Assembly (NCBI GenBank): GCA_021527695.1
Contig: JAKFAO010000007.1
Location: 1,116,001 to 1,180,000 of the forward strand
Origin: Naematelia aurantialba
Lineage: Eukaryota; Basidiomycota; Tremellomycetes; Tremellales; Naemateliaceae
Reading direction: 5' to 3'
DNA: 64,000 nt
Made by a program: the position numbers and the translations under genes. Positions 26,090 through 38,745 of the stretch are shown here, piece after piece. Position 1 is the first letter of the stretch. Each line of letters starts with the position of its first letter. The notes beneath the pieces were generated by a model. That model searched no databases, was not told the DNA's origin, and saw only the letters and a program-made list of their open reading frames with translations.

Positions 26090-29000
26090 TTAAACAACAC
26101 CGACCTGCTGCTCATTCTGATACACGCCAGTCATGAGATACTGGATCCCCAGCTCGAACCACCTCTCTTGCATCTCGCTCAGCTCCTTGCCTCGTAGGCG
26201 AGCCGACATGGTCGAAGTCAGATTCTCGCGGAGCAGCTTTATGGCCAGGGCTGTTTTTGGTTCCACCCTGTACCGAACCTTTCGATCCAGCTGAAGCGAG
26301 GACGCGTAAAGCTGTCTTTGTAAGCACAGTCATAATCATCACGAAGGCTATCGCGCGTACCCGGAAGTCAGCCACGTCACCGCACAGCACCGCCAAGGCC
26401 CGGTCGTCCACTGGGCCTGTCTCCCAAGCATACAGCTTCTTGGGCTGCATGATCGTGAAGTATACAAGATAATTGGTGCCAAAGTCGGACTTGGGGGTCC
26501 GGAAATTAATGGAACTCGGATGCTGGAAGGGATCAGCTAAGGGGATCGCTCATTGTAACATCTAGAGAACTCACAATCGCTACACTTTGTTGGTTTGAGA
26601 TCGTCTTCAAGCCACTGCCATCGAGAGATAGTAGTTTGGGATACAATCCGGCCGCAAGTGCCGCACCGATGACGAGAGGATTCAACGCATTCACGTTGAG
26701 TTCGTGTGGAACGGTGACGAAGCGGGTGCGGAATCCGCGAGAATAGCGAGCTCTATAGGGCGTCAGCTTAGTCCTCCATGTCATAAATGCGCTCAAGGTA
26801 CTGGTTGATCTCCTGCTTTTGTGACTGAGTTGTGCTTATGAAGGAAGAATCGATAAGATAGCTAACAGGTCAGCGCGGATCCACCGAAGTACAGGTAGAC
26901 GTACGCAAGAAGCTGCTGCCGAAGCTCTTCGATCTGCTGCAGATTCTGCACAGAGTCAGCCACGGCTACCTTGGCTCTTGACACCTTACTTGCTGCGAGA
27001 CAAAGTTCTTTCGACAGAATGTCCTAACGAAAGCTGGGTTATCTGAAGCTCTCCGCCATGAGCTAAAGACGTTGGCAATGGTAAGGAAGTCGCTGTTGCC
27101 TGTCATGGAGTTTCAGCTCTGAGGACCGAAAGATTGTAAATACTCGCCGACAGCAAAGCTTCTCTTTGCAAGCTCCGCTTGACTTTCGAAGCCAAAAGGC
27201 GTCATAAATGGGCTCTTCGAATTGAGAGTTGCCGCGATCGTCAAAGCTGGATCCAGACACTTGAAGAGGGCAGAGACAAGCAGGAACTTGCCCAAGTGCA
27301 CATCCATAGGCAACTTGGAAAGAAGTCGACCCATAGGTGTGATTTCCTCGTTCACAGTGAGGGCTTTGACTTCGACGAGTGAAGCAATCGCCCGTTGGAT
27401 ATTGGTGGGGGAGGGGGGATCAAGAGCCTTTGACAGGACGTCCTCGATGGAATTGCCGAGTTTGACGCGTAGGATCTTGATCCGCAAAGCCAGATCTTGC
27501 AGTGACAATCGTAGCATCTCGGGGATTGGGTGCTCCGCAATCTTATAGGATATTAGTGCGGGAATCAGTCGGCGGCTCAGGAACAATCACCTGGGTATCA
27601 TGTCTGGCTTTGGTGAAAAGGTGAAATGCGAGGCCTTCCTGCACACGTCCTGCACGGCCCCGCCGCTGCTTTGCATTGGTCCGCGCAATATAGCAGTCGA
27701 CCAATCTCGAGATGTGCCGCTTCTCGTCGTAACTGACGTCGTCAGCATGAGATGTCGGATTGACCGGTGGACTGACCGCATTTCTCTTTGTTTGCCAGTG
27801 TCAATGACGCAGGTTATGTCCGGTATCGTAACACCCGTCTCCGCAATATTGGTCGCTGGAGAAAATCAGCAGCCACTAGGTTAAGAAAACTTACAGATGA
27901 CGATCTTTCTAACGCCAGGCGGAGGGATGTCAAATACAGCAGTTTGCCCTTCGCTGGAAATGGTGGAATGTAGGGGATACACCACAAAGTCGTCAGAGCC
28001 GAAGGCGGGATGGCCTTGTATCATGTCATTCAACTTTCTAATCTCGGCTAGACCAGGCATGAAGACCAACGTTGCAATCGAGAACGGTTGAAGGTCCTGA
28101 TCCTCAAGACAGATCATCTCGAGAAGTTTCAGGATAAGGTCATATGCGATCTGCCGGGAGTCCAGAAGATTGACAGTGGAGACCGTCTTCGCTGAATACC
28201 TGGCCGCGGACAGCTTAGCTGGATCCGAATTACTGGGTTCGACATCGCTATCCGACTCCGACTCCCCCTTTGCTGCTTCCTCTGTCCACTCCAGCTGCTT
28301 TGTACCAGCTTTCATGTTTCTCCGCCTGATCGCATATTGGCTCGACTCATCGATGTGCCATTGAGTGAGTTCAACTGCGTCCTCGAGGAAGTTGACCAGG
28401 ACCGGGAAAGTACGACCGGGAACTACCAGACACGGGCAGCCGCCAAAAAAGGCCGAGATCTTTTCGGCATCCAGGGTGGCAGACATAAGCACTACCTTAA
28501 GGTTTGGTCGCTGCTGCACGAGAGTCTTGAGGACAATGAGAAGAAAATCGGATTCGATAGATCGTTCGTGCACCTCATCTACTATGATGTGCGTGATCTC
28601 GTCAAAAGCTGAGCTCTTGCCGACGCCAGAGCCTGATTCTAGCATGCGAAGTGCGATACCGTTGGTAACAAATGCTAAGCGTGTTGAGGATGAGAGTTTA
28701 GATTCCAGACGGATTGAGTATCCAACGAGTGAGGAATCGGTACCCATCTGGCCGGGTGCATCTCCCAGTTCTTGCGAGACACGTTGCGCGAGCGAAATGG
28801 CGCTGATACGGCGGGGCTCAGTAACGAAGATTTTGCACTGTTTGCCTCTCGCGAGTTGATCTTCGAGGATGAAGCTTGGGAGCTGTGTGGACTTACCACA
28901 GCCTGTCTCCCCGGATAGGACCATGACTTGCGTGGATTCTAGCGTATCCACAATCTCGTTGCGGAAAGCGGCAATCGGTAATTTGTTCCGCTGTTTCAGC

Positions 29001-31145
29001 ATCATCTGATAGGATGCAGATGACTGTCGGTGTCTGAAGGCATTCTGAAGCCCTTCATCGATCCTCTCTTCGCTAAGTCTCGCTGGTGGATCTGACGACG
29101 TCGACGGTAGCAGGCTCGCAGTGGATTTATTCACGTCAACAGGCATCGAAGTAGCCTTCTTCTCCATGATTGCCTTGATCTTCGCCCACGTACCCCGCTT
29201 CTCCGCGTCCAATCCGACTTGGCGGGCCTTTTCTAGCTCCTCCCACAAATCCCGGTAGTCGAGTGGCATTGATCGCCAATTCACGCCGTTCAGGTCGCCA
29301 CCAGCGCTCAACTCGTTCAAAGCCAATGTCGACACGTAATTCTCTGCTTCCTGCATGTCATCACAGGCTACCTCCTCCATGCGCCAAACCCGGCGTCGGG
29401 AATTCGGCCATCGGATCTCCAGACCTGCGCGGACAGCACGGCTATGTCCGGATAGTCGGGCATAGGTGAGGATGGCTTGCTTGTGATATTTGCTCAGTGC
29501 TGATTTTAATAGGTTCTTGGGTATGTTTCCCGCGAACGAAAACTGCTTCGGGATTGGCATTGACCGTAATGTGATGGCCGAGCGTGGTTCGTCGTCGGGA
29601 GTCGGATCGGCGGGTTCATCTAACATAAAACCAAAAAGGCCTTGGTCTTCGTCTACTGAAGAGTTCGCGGCTGACTCCTGATCGTCGGTACCCTGATTCT
29701 TCACCAGTTCTGAATGAGGCTCGGGAACAGCCTTGCCTTGCAAGCGAACCTCCAAGGTGGCTGCAGTTTGTTTTGTTTTGAGTGCCTTGAATGATATGTC
29801 TGCGTTGATCAGTAGTATTCCCAGGTTGCCTCATCGTAGCCCACCTGCCTCCTTGCGATTGAAAGTGTAGGCTTTTTCCACTTTGGAAAGCTTCTCTTTC
29901 ACTCTACGAATCTCTGGCGTCTCCAGAACAACTCCGGTACCCTTCCCTTTCTTGCCTCTCTTAGCCGGACCTGCCCCAGTAGCGATCTTGAGCGTGTCAA
30001 GTTCAAGCATTAGCTGAGCCCAAGTCTCATTGGCTTCATTCGGGTCCGGATCTATGTCTGAGCCTGACTCCGACGGATCTGTCGATTCGAGAGACCGAAA
30101 GAGTGACGGGTGATTTGGAGATGAGGGAACCGTGGACTCGGATGAAGAGGGTATAGGAACTGCGACTTTCGGAGGTTCATTCGATGGCATGATCGCTTCC
30201 ATGGAAGCCTCTACCAGAGGAGCATCTGGCGTCGGCAAGATAGGCTCTACGTCACCTCAGCCATAAGACAACGTAAAGAACAGCTCGACTTGCCCTCTTT
30301 CTTTGCAAAGTCGCCTTGACGCAAGCATTCGTCCTCGGTGAGATGTAGCCACATCTGTCACATCAACATTGCGCCATGCCGTGAAGGTGCACCCACCCAT
30401 GTAAGACCTTCCTCCCATCCCTCACCATCCCCCACGCCTTGCATCAGACACTGGGTGATCCTCTCGTCGGTAAATCCAAGCTGCGACAAGACGTGGTACG
30501 CGATAAAGAGACGCAGGAGGATCTTGTCACTTTCGGCCGAGCTCTGTGAGACAGGAAGAGGCTTTTTTATCCCTATAGCATCCTCGTCTGATTCCATGAG
30601 CGGATTCCTACTGAGGTCCTTACCATTGACACTCAGACCACGGTCCTCTTCGTCGAGAGCCAGCTCGAGCACACGATTGCGAATACTCTGATTGACGTCA
30701 AGCTTGGGGAAGGACGCGGCAAGACGCTTGTCAAATTCGATAGCCTTGAGCTTCAGCTGAGATTCGTTCGACATGAAGAGCAATCGTACCTTCAGAACCC
30801 GAGCAACCTCTCTCTCTGCCTTCTCATGCAATCGCTCGACTAACGCTTGAAGGGCAGCCTCCTCGATTCCTGCCTCGTCTTCCCAATCCTCTTTGACATT
30901 CCCAGGTACACCTGATTGGCCCTCTTCGCATAGTACAGATGCACTCTTCTCCTGGGCCGGCCCGTCTGCAGTAGGGAGCGGCTGCCTGTTGTTCTCTTCA
31001 GGTTCAGGCTCGTCCTTTGGCTTCTTTGACGGCACAGATGTTGTTGCGAAACCGCGCTGAACCGCTTCAAGTTTAAGATGAGTGAGGAGACATCAGAGAT
31101 TCATGTTGAATGCTCACGCTTCAGCGACAGTTTCTTCTTGCCCAT
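26090..31145 (-). CDS. DExH-box RNA helicase, DHX29/YLR419W type
   Basis: Large helicase of the family that helps 40S subunits through structured 5' leaders. It starts at 31145: MGKKKLSLK, spliced across about 31120-31060 to [15 protein letters not shown]. An accessory region follows, including [30 protein letters not shown] (a UBA-like segment) and an acidic Ser-rich stretch. The core has [12 protein letters not shown] (motif I, about 28910), [25 protein letters not shown] (motif II, DEVH rather than DEAH), and [13 protein letters not shown] (motif III). The helicase C-terminal, ratchet and OB-fold parts run to 26090, ending QNEQQVGVV. About ten introns and roughly 1,450 residues. YLR419W and DHX57 are close relatives, so the exact orthologue is not fixed. 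Confidence 0.85.
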
Positions 31146-31837
31146 GGTGCAAAGTCAAAAAATCTTGCAACCACATAGCAACAGGTGAAACATGAGCCAC
31201 AGCTTGGCCCGTTGGCCACGTGGTAAGAGCGTTGACCTCACTCCACGTGAATCTCGCAGGCGTGGTTATGGCAGTTGCGGTCGGGCTGTTGACGATTATT
31301 GTCACGCACAAACTGGGTTATCAACATATGTCCTGCATATGCAACCAGGGAATACCAGCAGACGACCAATACTGATGGACGCCATACAAAGGAGTTGAGC
31401 TCAGTGAAGTGGTGAGGCGGGACAGCGTGCCGATATCATCCCCGAACACCTGGACTGATCAAACATTGGTCTGCGAGTTCTCATTCCGACGAGTCTGTAG
31501 CTTGGCTCGTCCCAACGTCTCCCCGTAATCCCAATTGTCTCCCTCCTTGTCAGTGGTACATGCAACTTGGCTGGAATGTCATTATGGAAAGCAGTGCGGG
31601 GCAAGAGCGTGAGTGCCACATGAACCCGGCAGACTCTCGGCGTTTTCTGAATTTTCGGTCCCCAGGCAGGGCCGTCCTTGAATTTTGAGCCCTCGGCAAA
31701 ACGTTCTGCAACTTTTCCTCTAGTCTCCATCATTCTCAAAAGGCTTTCATTACAGGTGAGCATGCTCGAGCGTTCGCAAGAGCAATGAGAGCGTGATCGC
31801 TAAATCTTTCACTGTAGCCCACGAATCTTGAATAAAA
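31146..31837. promoter_or_regulatory. Shared divergent promoter, helicase and SSB1
   Basis: A 692-base region between two translation-related genes. GCCACGTGGT lies at 31215-31224, about 70 bases upstream of the helicase ATG, and a second CACGTG at 31244-31249. No convincing heat-shock element (alternating GAA/TTC with 2-base spacing) was found. Short antisense open frames at 31401-31763 have no recognisable content. Confidence 0.5.
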
Positions 31838-33084
31838 ATGTCGGCTGAGGACGTCTACGAGGGAGCTATCGGTATAGGTCAGTCTTGGCTGGCGGTTCAG
31901 TCCTGAAAGGATGGCAGTTGACGGGGGATTATAGACCTTGGCACCACCTACTCTTGTGTCGGTGTCTGGGCGAACGACCGAGTTGAGGTGAGATTCAGAC
32001 TGAATGGCTCGGACGGAAGCTGACCTTAGTAGATCATCGCCAATGGTAAATAGGGTATGCCACGACTCTGCTAACATTGCCAGACCAGGGAAACCGAACC
32101 ACCCCTTCCTACGTGGCTTTCACTGAAGCTGAGCGTTTGATCGGCGATGGTGAGTCCATTTTAAGGCTCTCAGTGCTGAAGAACCAGCCGCCAAGAACCA
32201 GAGCGCCATGAACCCCAGGAACACCGTCTTTGATGCCAAGCGACTCATTGGCCGTAGATTTGATGATCCCGACGTGAAGAAGGACATGAAGCACTGGCCC
32301 TTTGCTGTGATTGACAGGGATGGCTCTCCCTTTGTTGAGGTAGACTACTTGGGCGAGAAGAAGACCTTCTCTCCCCAGGAGATCTCGTCTATGGTTCTTG
32401 CCAAGATGAAGGAGATCTCGGAGGCCAAGCTCGGCAAGACTGTCACCAAGGCTGTGGTCACGTGAGTGAACCCTCTTGCATCCCACTGACGGCAGTGTGC
32501 CCGCCTACTTCAACGACTCTCAGCGTTTGGCTACGAAAGACGCCGGAACTATTGCCGGACTGGAGGTTATGCGTATTATCAACGAGCCTACCGCTGCTGC
32601 CATCGCTTATGGACTTGACGAGAAATCCAAGGAGGAGCGCAACGTTCTCATCTTCGATCTCGGTGGTGGTACTTTCGATGTGTCTTTGCTCTCTATCCAA
32701 GGCAAGGTCTTCGCCGTTAAGGCGACCGCCGGTGACACCCACTTGGGTGGTGAGGACTTTGACAACACTCTGCTCGAGCACTTCAAGGCCGAGTTCAAGC
32801 GGAAGTCGAAGCTTGACATTTCGGACGACCCGCGTGCTCTGCGAAGGCTGCGTTCGGCTTGCGAGCGGGCCAAGCGTACTCTCTCGTCGGTCACCCAGAC
32901 CACTGTGGAGGTCGATTCGCTCTACCAGGGGCAGGACTTCTCGGCCAACATCACTCGAGCCCGTTTCGAGGAGATCAATGCCGTTGCGTTCAAGTCTACC
33001 ATTGACCCAGTTGAGAAAGTTTTGAAGGACTCGAAGATCCCCGCTGCAAAGGTCGACGACATCGTCCTGGTGGGAGGGTCTACC

Positions 33085-33116
<32 letters not shown>

Positions 33117-33126
33117 ATACTTCGGC

Positions 33127-33161
<35 letters not shown>

Positions 33162-33171
33162 AGCCGTCGCA

Positions 33172-33206
<35 letters not shown>

Positions 33207-34041
33207 CCAGACTTCCGACAAGACGGCCGACCTCCTGCTTCTAGATGTCGCTCCCCTCTCCCTTGGTGTCGCCATGCAGGGTGACGTATTCGGGGTGGTC
33301 ATGCCCCGAAACACCCCCATCCCCTCGAACAAGTCTCGAACGTTCACCACTGTAGAGGACAACCAGACCAGCGTCATGTTCCCCGTCTACGAGGGCGAGC
33401 GAACTCAATGCAAGGACAACAGGCTACTTGGAGAGTTCGAGCTGTCTGGCATCCCACCTATGCCCCGAGGACAGGCAGAGTTGGTCTGCACCTTTGAGGT
33501 GGATGCCAACGGTCTTTTGAAGGTGTCTGCTCAGGACCGCGCTTCCGGCCGCAAAGCTCAGATCTCCATCCAGAACTCCGTCGGCCGTCTTTCATCCGAT
33601 GAGATCCAGGCAATGATCAAGGACGCTGAGCAGTGAGTGTTCTGTTTGATTGCGTGACGACTTCCTAACATCCGCAGATTCAAGAATGCTGACAAGGACT
33701 TCTCCGCTCGTCATGAGGCTAAGTCTGACCTGGAGGCATACTTGCACACCTGTAAGTCGATTCCTGCCCAGGTTAATAGGGTAGTCTCTCATATCTTACA
33801 GGTGAACAATCTATCTCTGCACCCGAACTCGCCGCGAAGATCAAGCGTGGAGCACGCGCCGCAGTCGAATCTGAGATCGCCAAAGCACTTGAGAAGTTGG
33901 AGCAGGACGATGCGACCGCCGATGAGCTCAAGAAGGCACAACTCGGCGTCAAGAGGGCCATGTGAGTAGAGTTTTGTGCATTCACTGCAAAATTTACTGA
34001 CATCGACTTCTAGGCAAAAGGCGATGGCTTCCGCTCGTTAA
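31838..34041 (+). CDS. SSB1: Ribosome-associated Hsp70 chaperone, Ssb type
   Basis: Cytosolic Hsp70 that binds nascent chains at the ribosome exit tunnel. The start [13 protein letters not shown] splices to [22 protein letters not shown] and then [13 protein letters not shown]. The nucleotide-binding domain shows [47 protein letters not shown] and [13 protein letters not shown]. The substrate-binding domain shows [18 protein letters not shown] and [14 protein letters not shown]. The C-terminal lid ([35 protein letters not shown]) matches the Ssb group and lacks the EEVD end of Ssa/Hsc70. It ends MASAR at 34041. Six or seven introns are concentrated at the two ends; the middle exon (about 32495-33635) is long. 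Confidence 0.95.
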
Positions 34042-34357
34042 GATCGTGTTGCGCTACCTCTCGTATACATTGTACAGGCATTTCGAGATGGCATTGCTAT
34101 TGGCATCGTACTATACTATTCAATCTGTCGCGGTCTGCCATCCTGAGGATTCAGTTTCTTGATCGTTGCCTGCCCCAGCCGTGGAGCATTTTGCTAGGCT
34201 ACGGTTGTTAACGACGGCTCCGCGCGTCTCTGGGTGATCCCGTCGCTGTGGCCGTGCGGTGCTGATGAAAGCGCTTTGGTTGGCGACCCTGAGACGTATA
34301 AGAGACACTATTAGCAAACAGGGATTGTGGGCTCGTTCATTCGCGCTACCACCTGCA
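34042..34357. promoter_or_regulatory. SSB1 3' region and NOX upstream region
   Basis: About 315 bases between two plus-strand genes. No motif or coding signal recognised; the NOX promoter must lie here or within the SSB1 3' UTR. Confidence 0.4.
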
Positions 34358-37007
34358 ATGTCAATCAAGCAAGTGGCGAAGCGTGAACTTGTGAGCCATG
34401 GGTCCTCTGTTGGAGAGGAGCTAATCGGGCAAGACCGGACGAAGACTCGTTTGGAATGTGTTGTGGCACGGTCTCCATGGGTTCCTGTGTGCGTGTAACA
34501 CGGCTCTAGCTTTCCGCTCAGGGCGATTCATGAGGCCAATGATGCTGACCGCAGTGGCAGTCGCCTATGGTTGGTATTCGCAAGAAACAAATCCCCGACT
34601 GGCAGCATTGAATGGTCTCAAATTTTCAGTGTGGGTATCCAGGGGCGCAGGACTGGCCTTGGCATTCGATGGAGGGATGATTCTGGTTCCAGGTAGGCCT
34701 GTTTCACGGTTTGGGTGCTTCACAAACATGACAGATGGGATGTATCTCGACTGATGATCCCTGTGGCGACGAGCCTCGGCGTTAGGGGAGAAGAGGCAGC
34801 CAAGACCCGGTGGTCTCGTGGCTGACGACTGACAGTCTTGCGCAACTTTCTAAAGGTCATCAGACCCAAATTAGCCTGGCTCTTCCCAGCGGACGAGAAT
34901 ATATGGGTGGGTCTCTGACCCTTTCAGAGTGCTAAAACGGGACAGTTTCACAGACAGGTGGCGTACCAGATGCTGTTTTGGTCCATTGTGCACACAACAG
35001 CCCACTACGTCAATTTCATCAACGTAAGCGCTTCTTTTGCTGCGTCTTCTGACTATCTTCTTGCCAGGTCGAACGTACACAAGTACGAAGCGAGGCGGCT
35101 TGGCAGGTCCATTACACCCAAGCTGGAGGTATCACCGGACATGTGTCAGTCCTTGCCCAGACCTCCGAGGGTGGCGTCCTGATGTGGATAGAATGCTACT
35201 CATCATGTTACTCATGTACACGACCGCGCATGCCTCAATCCGCAAACAATGTTTCGAAGCGTTCTGGTATACCCATCATCTCGTGTGTTTCGACAGTCTG
35301 GACGTTCTCCGCCGTAACTGACGTCTGACAGGCGTTCTTCTTCATGATCGGGCTTTACACCCATGCCACTGGCTGTTTCGTGCGCGACTCTGTGGACCCA
35401 GACTACATCTCAACCTTCCCTTTCTACTCGACCCAACACTGTCTGGGATACGAAAGCTGGCGCTTCACGATATGGGCCGGTATCCTCGTCAGTCAAATTC
35501 AGGCATATGATATGGCCACTGATGTGGCGTGACGGCAGTATTTCGGCGAGAGGGTCTACCGACAAATCAGGGCCAGACGTCAAACACAGATCGTCCAGGT
35601 TCTTATGCATGCGTGCGGCGCGATGGAGGTGCGATTCATCAAGCCATCGATGAGGTACAAAGCTGGCCAATGGCTGTTTCTGAATTGCCCAGAGATATCG
35701 CGCTTTCAGTGGCATCCCGTGAGTGCAAGAGCGTCGGCCGGGAGACTTTCGCCACTGAAACTACGCGCCAGTTCACCATCTCCTCAGCGCCGGAGGATCC
35801 GTTCATATCGGTGCACATACGCCAAGTGGGAGACTTTACACAGGCTCTTGGTGTCCGCCTAGGCGCAACCAGTCAAAAAACTAGGACGAAGAGGGGAAGC
35901 ATGGATAAAAGCAGTCTGGATGAACGTCCCCGTGAATCGCTCGAAGTGGGACGGGCGTTGATATCCGGCATGCCTCGGTTGCGCATTGATGGGTTGGTCC
36001 CTTTTCCCCACTATTTGCGCTTGTGCAACGGTTGATGGGCTCACCTGCTACACAGACCATATGGCGCCCCGGCGGAAGACGTATTTAATTCGGAGGTGGC
36101 AGTACTGGTAGCTGCCGGTATCGGGGTGACGGTGTGCAGCTCTTTCTTGGCATGTTTGGTGCCGTGCATTGACTCTACTCAGCCGTTTGCAAGCATCTTG
36201 AAGCACATCTGGTACTCTCAGAGGTCGGCAAATCTGGGCGCCTTGCGGCGTGTGGAATTCATTTGGACTTGCCGAGAGACCGGTCCGGGCCCATGCCAAG
36301 AACCATCCAGGTTGCACTGACAATGACATTAGGCTCATTCGGATGGATTCAAAATCTGCTGGAGGAGATCGAAGCTGCACAGACGGATCGTGAGTGTGTA
36401 ATGCGGGCCACCTCCTCGACTAATCGACAACAGCCAATTTTCTACGGATCTCGATCTACCTGACTGAAAAACTCGACCATGATGCGGTGCAAAATATCAT
36501 GATCAACGAGTAAGCATTCATGTCATCGTACCTTCAGGGGAGAGTGAGTCTGATTATACGCTGCAGCATAGGACATGAATATGAGTGGGTTGCTCCTCGT
36601 GTGCCCTCTTCACACGTGTCAGCTCGCTCAGCACGGTGAGCATGTGCTGACGAGCACAGTCCGCTCACACTGCTGCGTTCGCGCACACTGTTCGGCCGCC
36701 CAGACTTCCGTCAGATCTTCACGTCGATGGTACGAGGTATTGAAAGCGGCTCGTACCTCCCTGGACGCGAGGCTTCTCTCAAGTCACGGGTTGGCGTGTT
36801 TTTCTGCGGCGTGCGTCTCTTTGGTCTACAGTTTCCCTTACGAACGCTGATCATGGCCCTTGCCTGCCCCGAACTATCTTGCCAAACCCTCGACCTCGAC
36901 TTGTTATGTCCCTTCAGCCGAACAATCTTGCGCGAACGGTCCGAACGGAGGCACTTCGTGTGCGAAGCAAATCCATTGACGTCAGGTTTGCTAAAGAGCA
37001 CTTCTGA
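34358..37007 (+). CDS. NADPH oxidase, NoxA type
   Basis: Membrane flavocytochrome that passes electrons from NADPH through FAD and two haems to oxygen, giving superoxide; in filamentous fungi it governs differentiation and hyphal fusion. Exon 1 34358-34390 (MSIKQVAKREL), exon 2 34434-34494 (TGRRLVWNVLWHGLHGFLCA), exon 3 from 34561. Then GLKFSVWVSRGAGLALAFDG, ILVPVLRNFL, haem-ligand histidines in WSIVHTTAHYVNF and in AFWYTHHL, FAD-binding WHP|FTISSAPEDPF, NADPH-binding YGAPAEDVF and AAGIGVT|PFASILKHIW. The last intron 36811-36917 joins VGVFFCG to PNNLARTVR, and the end is VRFAKEHF, the canonical Nox C-terminus. There is no EF-hand region, so it is not NoxC. At least ten introns, about 560 residues, with an intact reading frame. 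Confidence 0.92.
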
Positions 37008-37402
37008 TTCCAGGTGATGAAGACGAGCCATCCAATCTTCTATGCACTCCCTGTAAGACGCCTCAGCGGGACATGGAACACGCACGCACTGTTAGTTGTT
37101 TCTTTCGAGTGCATAAACAGTCAGCGCTAGTCTGTTGGCCATGAACACTTTCGAGACATGAGAACGATGTACAGCCCTAAGAGCTGAGAGGCTCCAAGCA
37201 GCTCGTAATGCATAACGATCTCATCTCAATGGTACACGTCTCGCAGTCGGAAGACAAAGCAGAAAAATTCTTGGAATGCTGTTTAGAACTCCATACGGTC
37301 GCCGTTCCTGTTCACATCAGCGAGGGCAACATATGTGTGACGAGTCCATTGAATGTCATCCATTTGGGTGGGTACCGGAGCTGACCACGGACATAAATAG
37401 AC
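37008..37402. other. Convergent 3' intergenic region
   Basis: About 395 bases between the ends of NOX and the short-chain dehydrogenase. Presumed 3' UTRs; nothing else seen. If the dehydrogenase uses a further 3' exon, its end would move into this stretch. Confidence 0.4.
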
Positions 37403-38420
37403 TCACCAATTCGTCATCCATCCGCCCAGCTTCTCTCGATCACCAGTTTCGATCAAATGCATCATCCCGGCTAGATGGTATCAGATAACTGAACAAATTC
37501 GAGGGCCCCGACGCTACTTACGGACCGTCTCATTAATGTCCTCCGGAGCCTCTCCCCCCTCTAGTCCACTCCATTTGGCGCCTTGATTTCCCATATCTCT
37601 GAACAGCAGTCAGCTTGAGCTGTAGGAAGAGCCACGAGTAATTCGCTCTCGCAAACCCGGGGCTGAGGGGATGTTCGCAAAGTAGACTCACGTCTTGACC
37701 CAGCCTGGGCTAAAGGATGCAATGAGATAGTCTGGATTTTCAAAGTGCATCTTGCGAACTACAAAGTTGATTGCCGCCTGTGGGAGCCCATCAACATCGC
37801 GTGGAAATCATCAAGTGTGGCATACCTTTGACATTCCGTAGGCGCCTGAACCAGGAGTCATCTCTTTATTAATCGTTCCCGCTCCCGAAGAGATCACAAA
37901 AAACTTTCCCGTCGACTTGGGTAACAGCGGGAGGGTAGCCTGGAAGAGCACAATGACCCCGCGGATCTAAATTACGCAACGTCAGCGGCTTCTGCTTGGA
38001 CTTCATATGGCTATGACACTCACGTTGATATGATAGGTGGTGTCCAGTTCGTCGGTCGAGACATTTGCGAAGCGATCATTGCTCAAGTTGACGCCGGCAT
38101 TCGCGATGACAATGTCCAATTTGTCCACACCGAGCTTCTTGAGCTCCTCGACTCCCTATATGAAGCGCATCAGTCAATGCGCATAGCACTGGTGAGCTGC
38201 GCGCACCTCCTTCGCGCCCGATGTGGTAGCACTGTCAATGGTGATGATCTGGACACCTTCGATCTTGGGCATCTTGGAAACATCCCGCACTGCAGCGATG
38301 ACCTTGTATCCCTGCGAGGCATAACGCTTGGTAAATTGAAGCCCGATGCTATGTTGTTATTTCTCGCCGCTGTTCCGCAACTTACCCTCGATTGGCGCCA
38401 GTAATGAGTACTGTAGGCAT
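37403..38420 (-). CDS. Short-chain dehydrogenase/reductase (SDR)
   Basis: Classical SDR with an NAD(P)-binding Rossmann fold. From 38420 it reads MPTVLITGANR, spliced to GIGLQFTKRYASQGYKVIAAVRD; the cofactor motif TGANRGIG is restored only after the intron. Then come DIVIANAGVN, the catalytic Ser in FFVISSGAGTI, and Tyr/Lys in AYGMSKAAINF. It closes with PGWVKTDMGNQGAKWSGLEGG and EKLGGWMTNW. Five introns and about 240 residues, a normal SDR length. It resembles fungal enzymes often labelled norsolorinic acid ketoreductase-like, but the substrate cannot be inferred and there is no biosynthetic cluster around it. The 3' end is the least certain part: the simple stop at 37403-37405 is chosen, but a GT there could instead open one more intron. 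Confidence 0.8.
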
Positions 38421-38557
38421 ATCTCCAGACTATGTAGCGGACACGGATATCTCACGAGAGAAAAGAGACAAGAGCAATTGGATTTGGATCAGTGAGGGTG
38501 TTAAGTGAATGCCTGGAAACGTCAGAGCGTTTAAGAGCGTACCCGTGGGCGGAAGGG

Positions 38558-38745
38558 TGTTATATAAACTATCGGATCTGCTACATAGAGGTCGAGCGGG
38601 CCGGAATGGCCGATTCCGAGTACCAAGGCTCTGTTGCCGGACATCTTGCGAGAGGAGAGAGCAGAGCCATTTGGACCAGTGTGGAGGCGGATGTGGAGGG
38701 TGCTTTATAAGCTATCGGATGCGATGGTAGAGGTCGAGCCGGGCC
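38558..38745. repeat. Degenerate direct duplication with TATA-like cores
   Basis: Two similar blocks, about 38558-38602 and 38700-38745. Each has a TATA-like run (TTATATAAAC and TTTATAAGC), then CTATCGGAT, then a block ending AGAGGTCGAGC(C)GGGCC. They lie about 140 and 285 bases upstream of the SDR start. The spacing suggests a roughly 142-base tandem duplication that has since diverged. Confidence 0.6.

Noticed and set aside
31600..31660. Possible heat-shock element upstream of SSB1
   Set aside because: TTCTGAATTTTC has only one base between TTC and GAA rather than two, so it does not fit the consensus, and Ssb genes are generally not heat-induced.
31401..31763. A 120-codon minus-strand open frame between the helicase and SSB1
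   Set aside because: No recognisable motif or start context; it lies in the shared promoter.
31838..32200. Introns of the Hsp70 gene as snoRNA hosts
   Set aside because: Hsp70-family introns host snoRNAs in animals, but I saw no paired C (RUGAUGA) and D (CUGA) boxes with closing stems in these short introns.
36727..37017. Open frame reading through the last NOX intron
   Set aside because: It replaces the conserved CGP motif and FAKEHF end with unrelated sequence; splicing 36811-36917 restores both.
38331..38420. Possible frameshift at the SDR cofactor motif
   Set aside because: I first misread the donor as one G short. The sequence is CGAGG|GTAAG, and the splice gives a normal TGANRGIG.
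37403..38420. Part of a polyketide or secondary-metabolite cluster
   Set aside because: The SDR resembles ketoreductases from such clusters, but none of the neighbours encodes a synthase, P450, transporter or cluster regulator.
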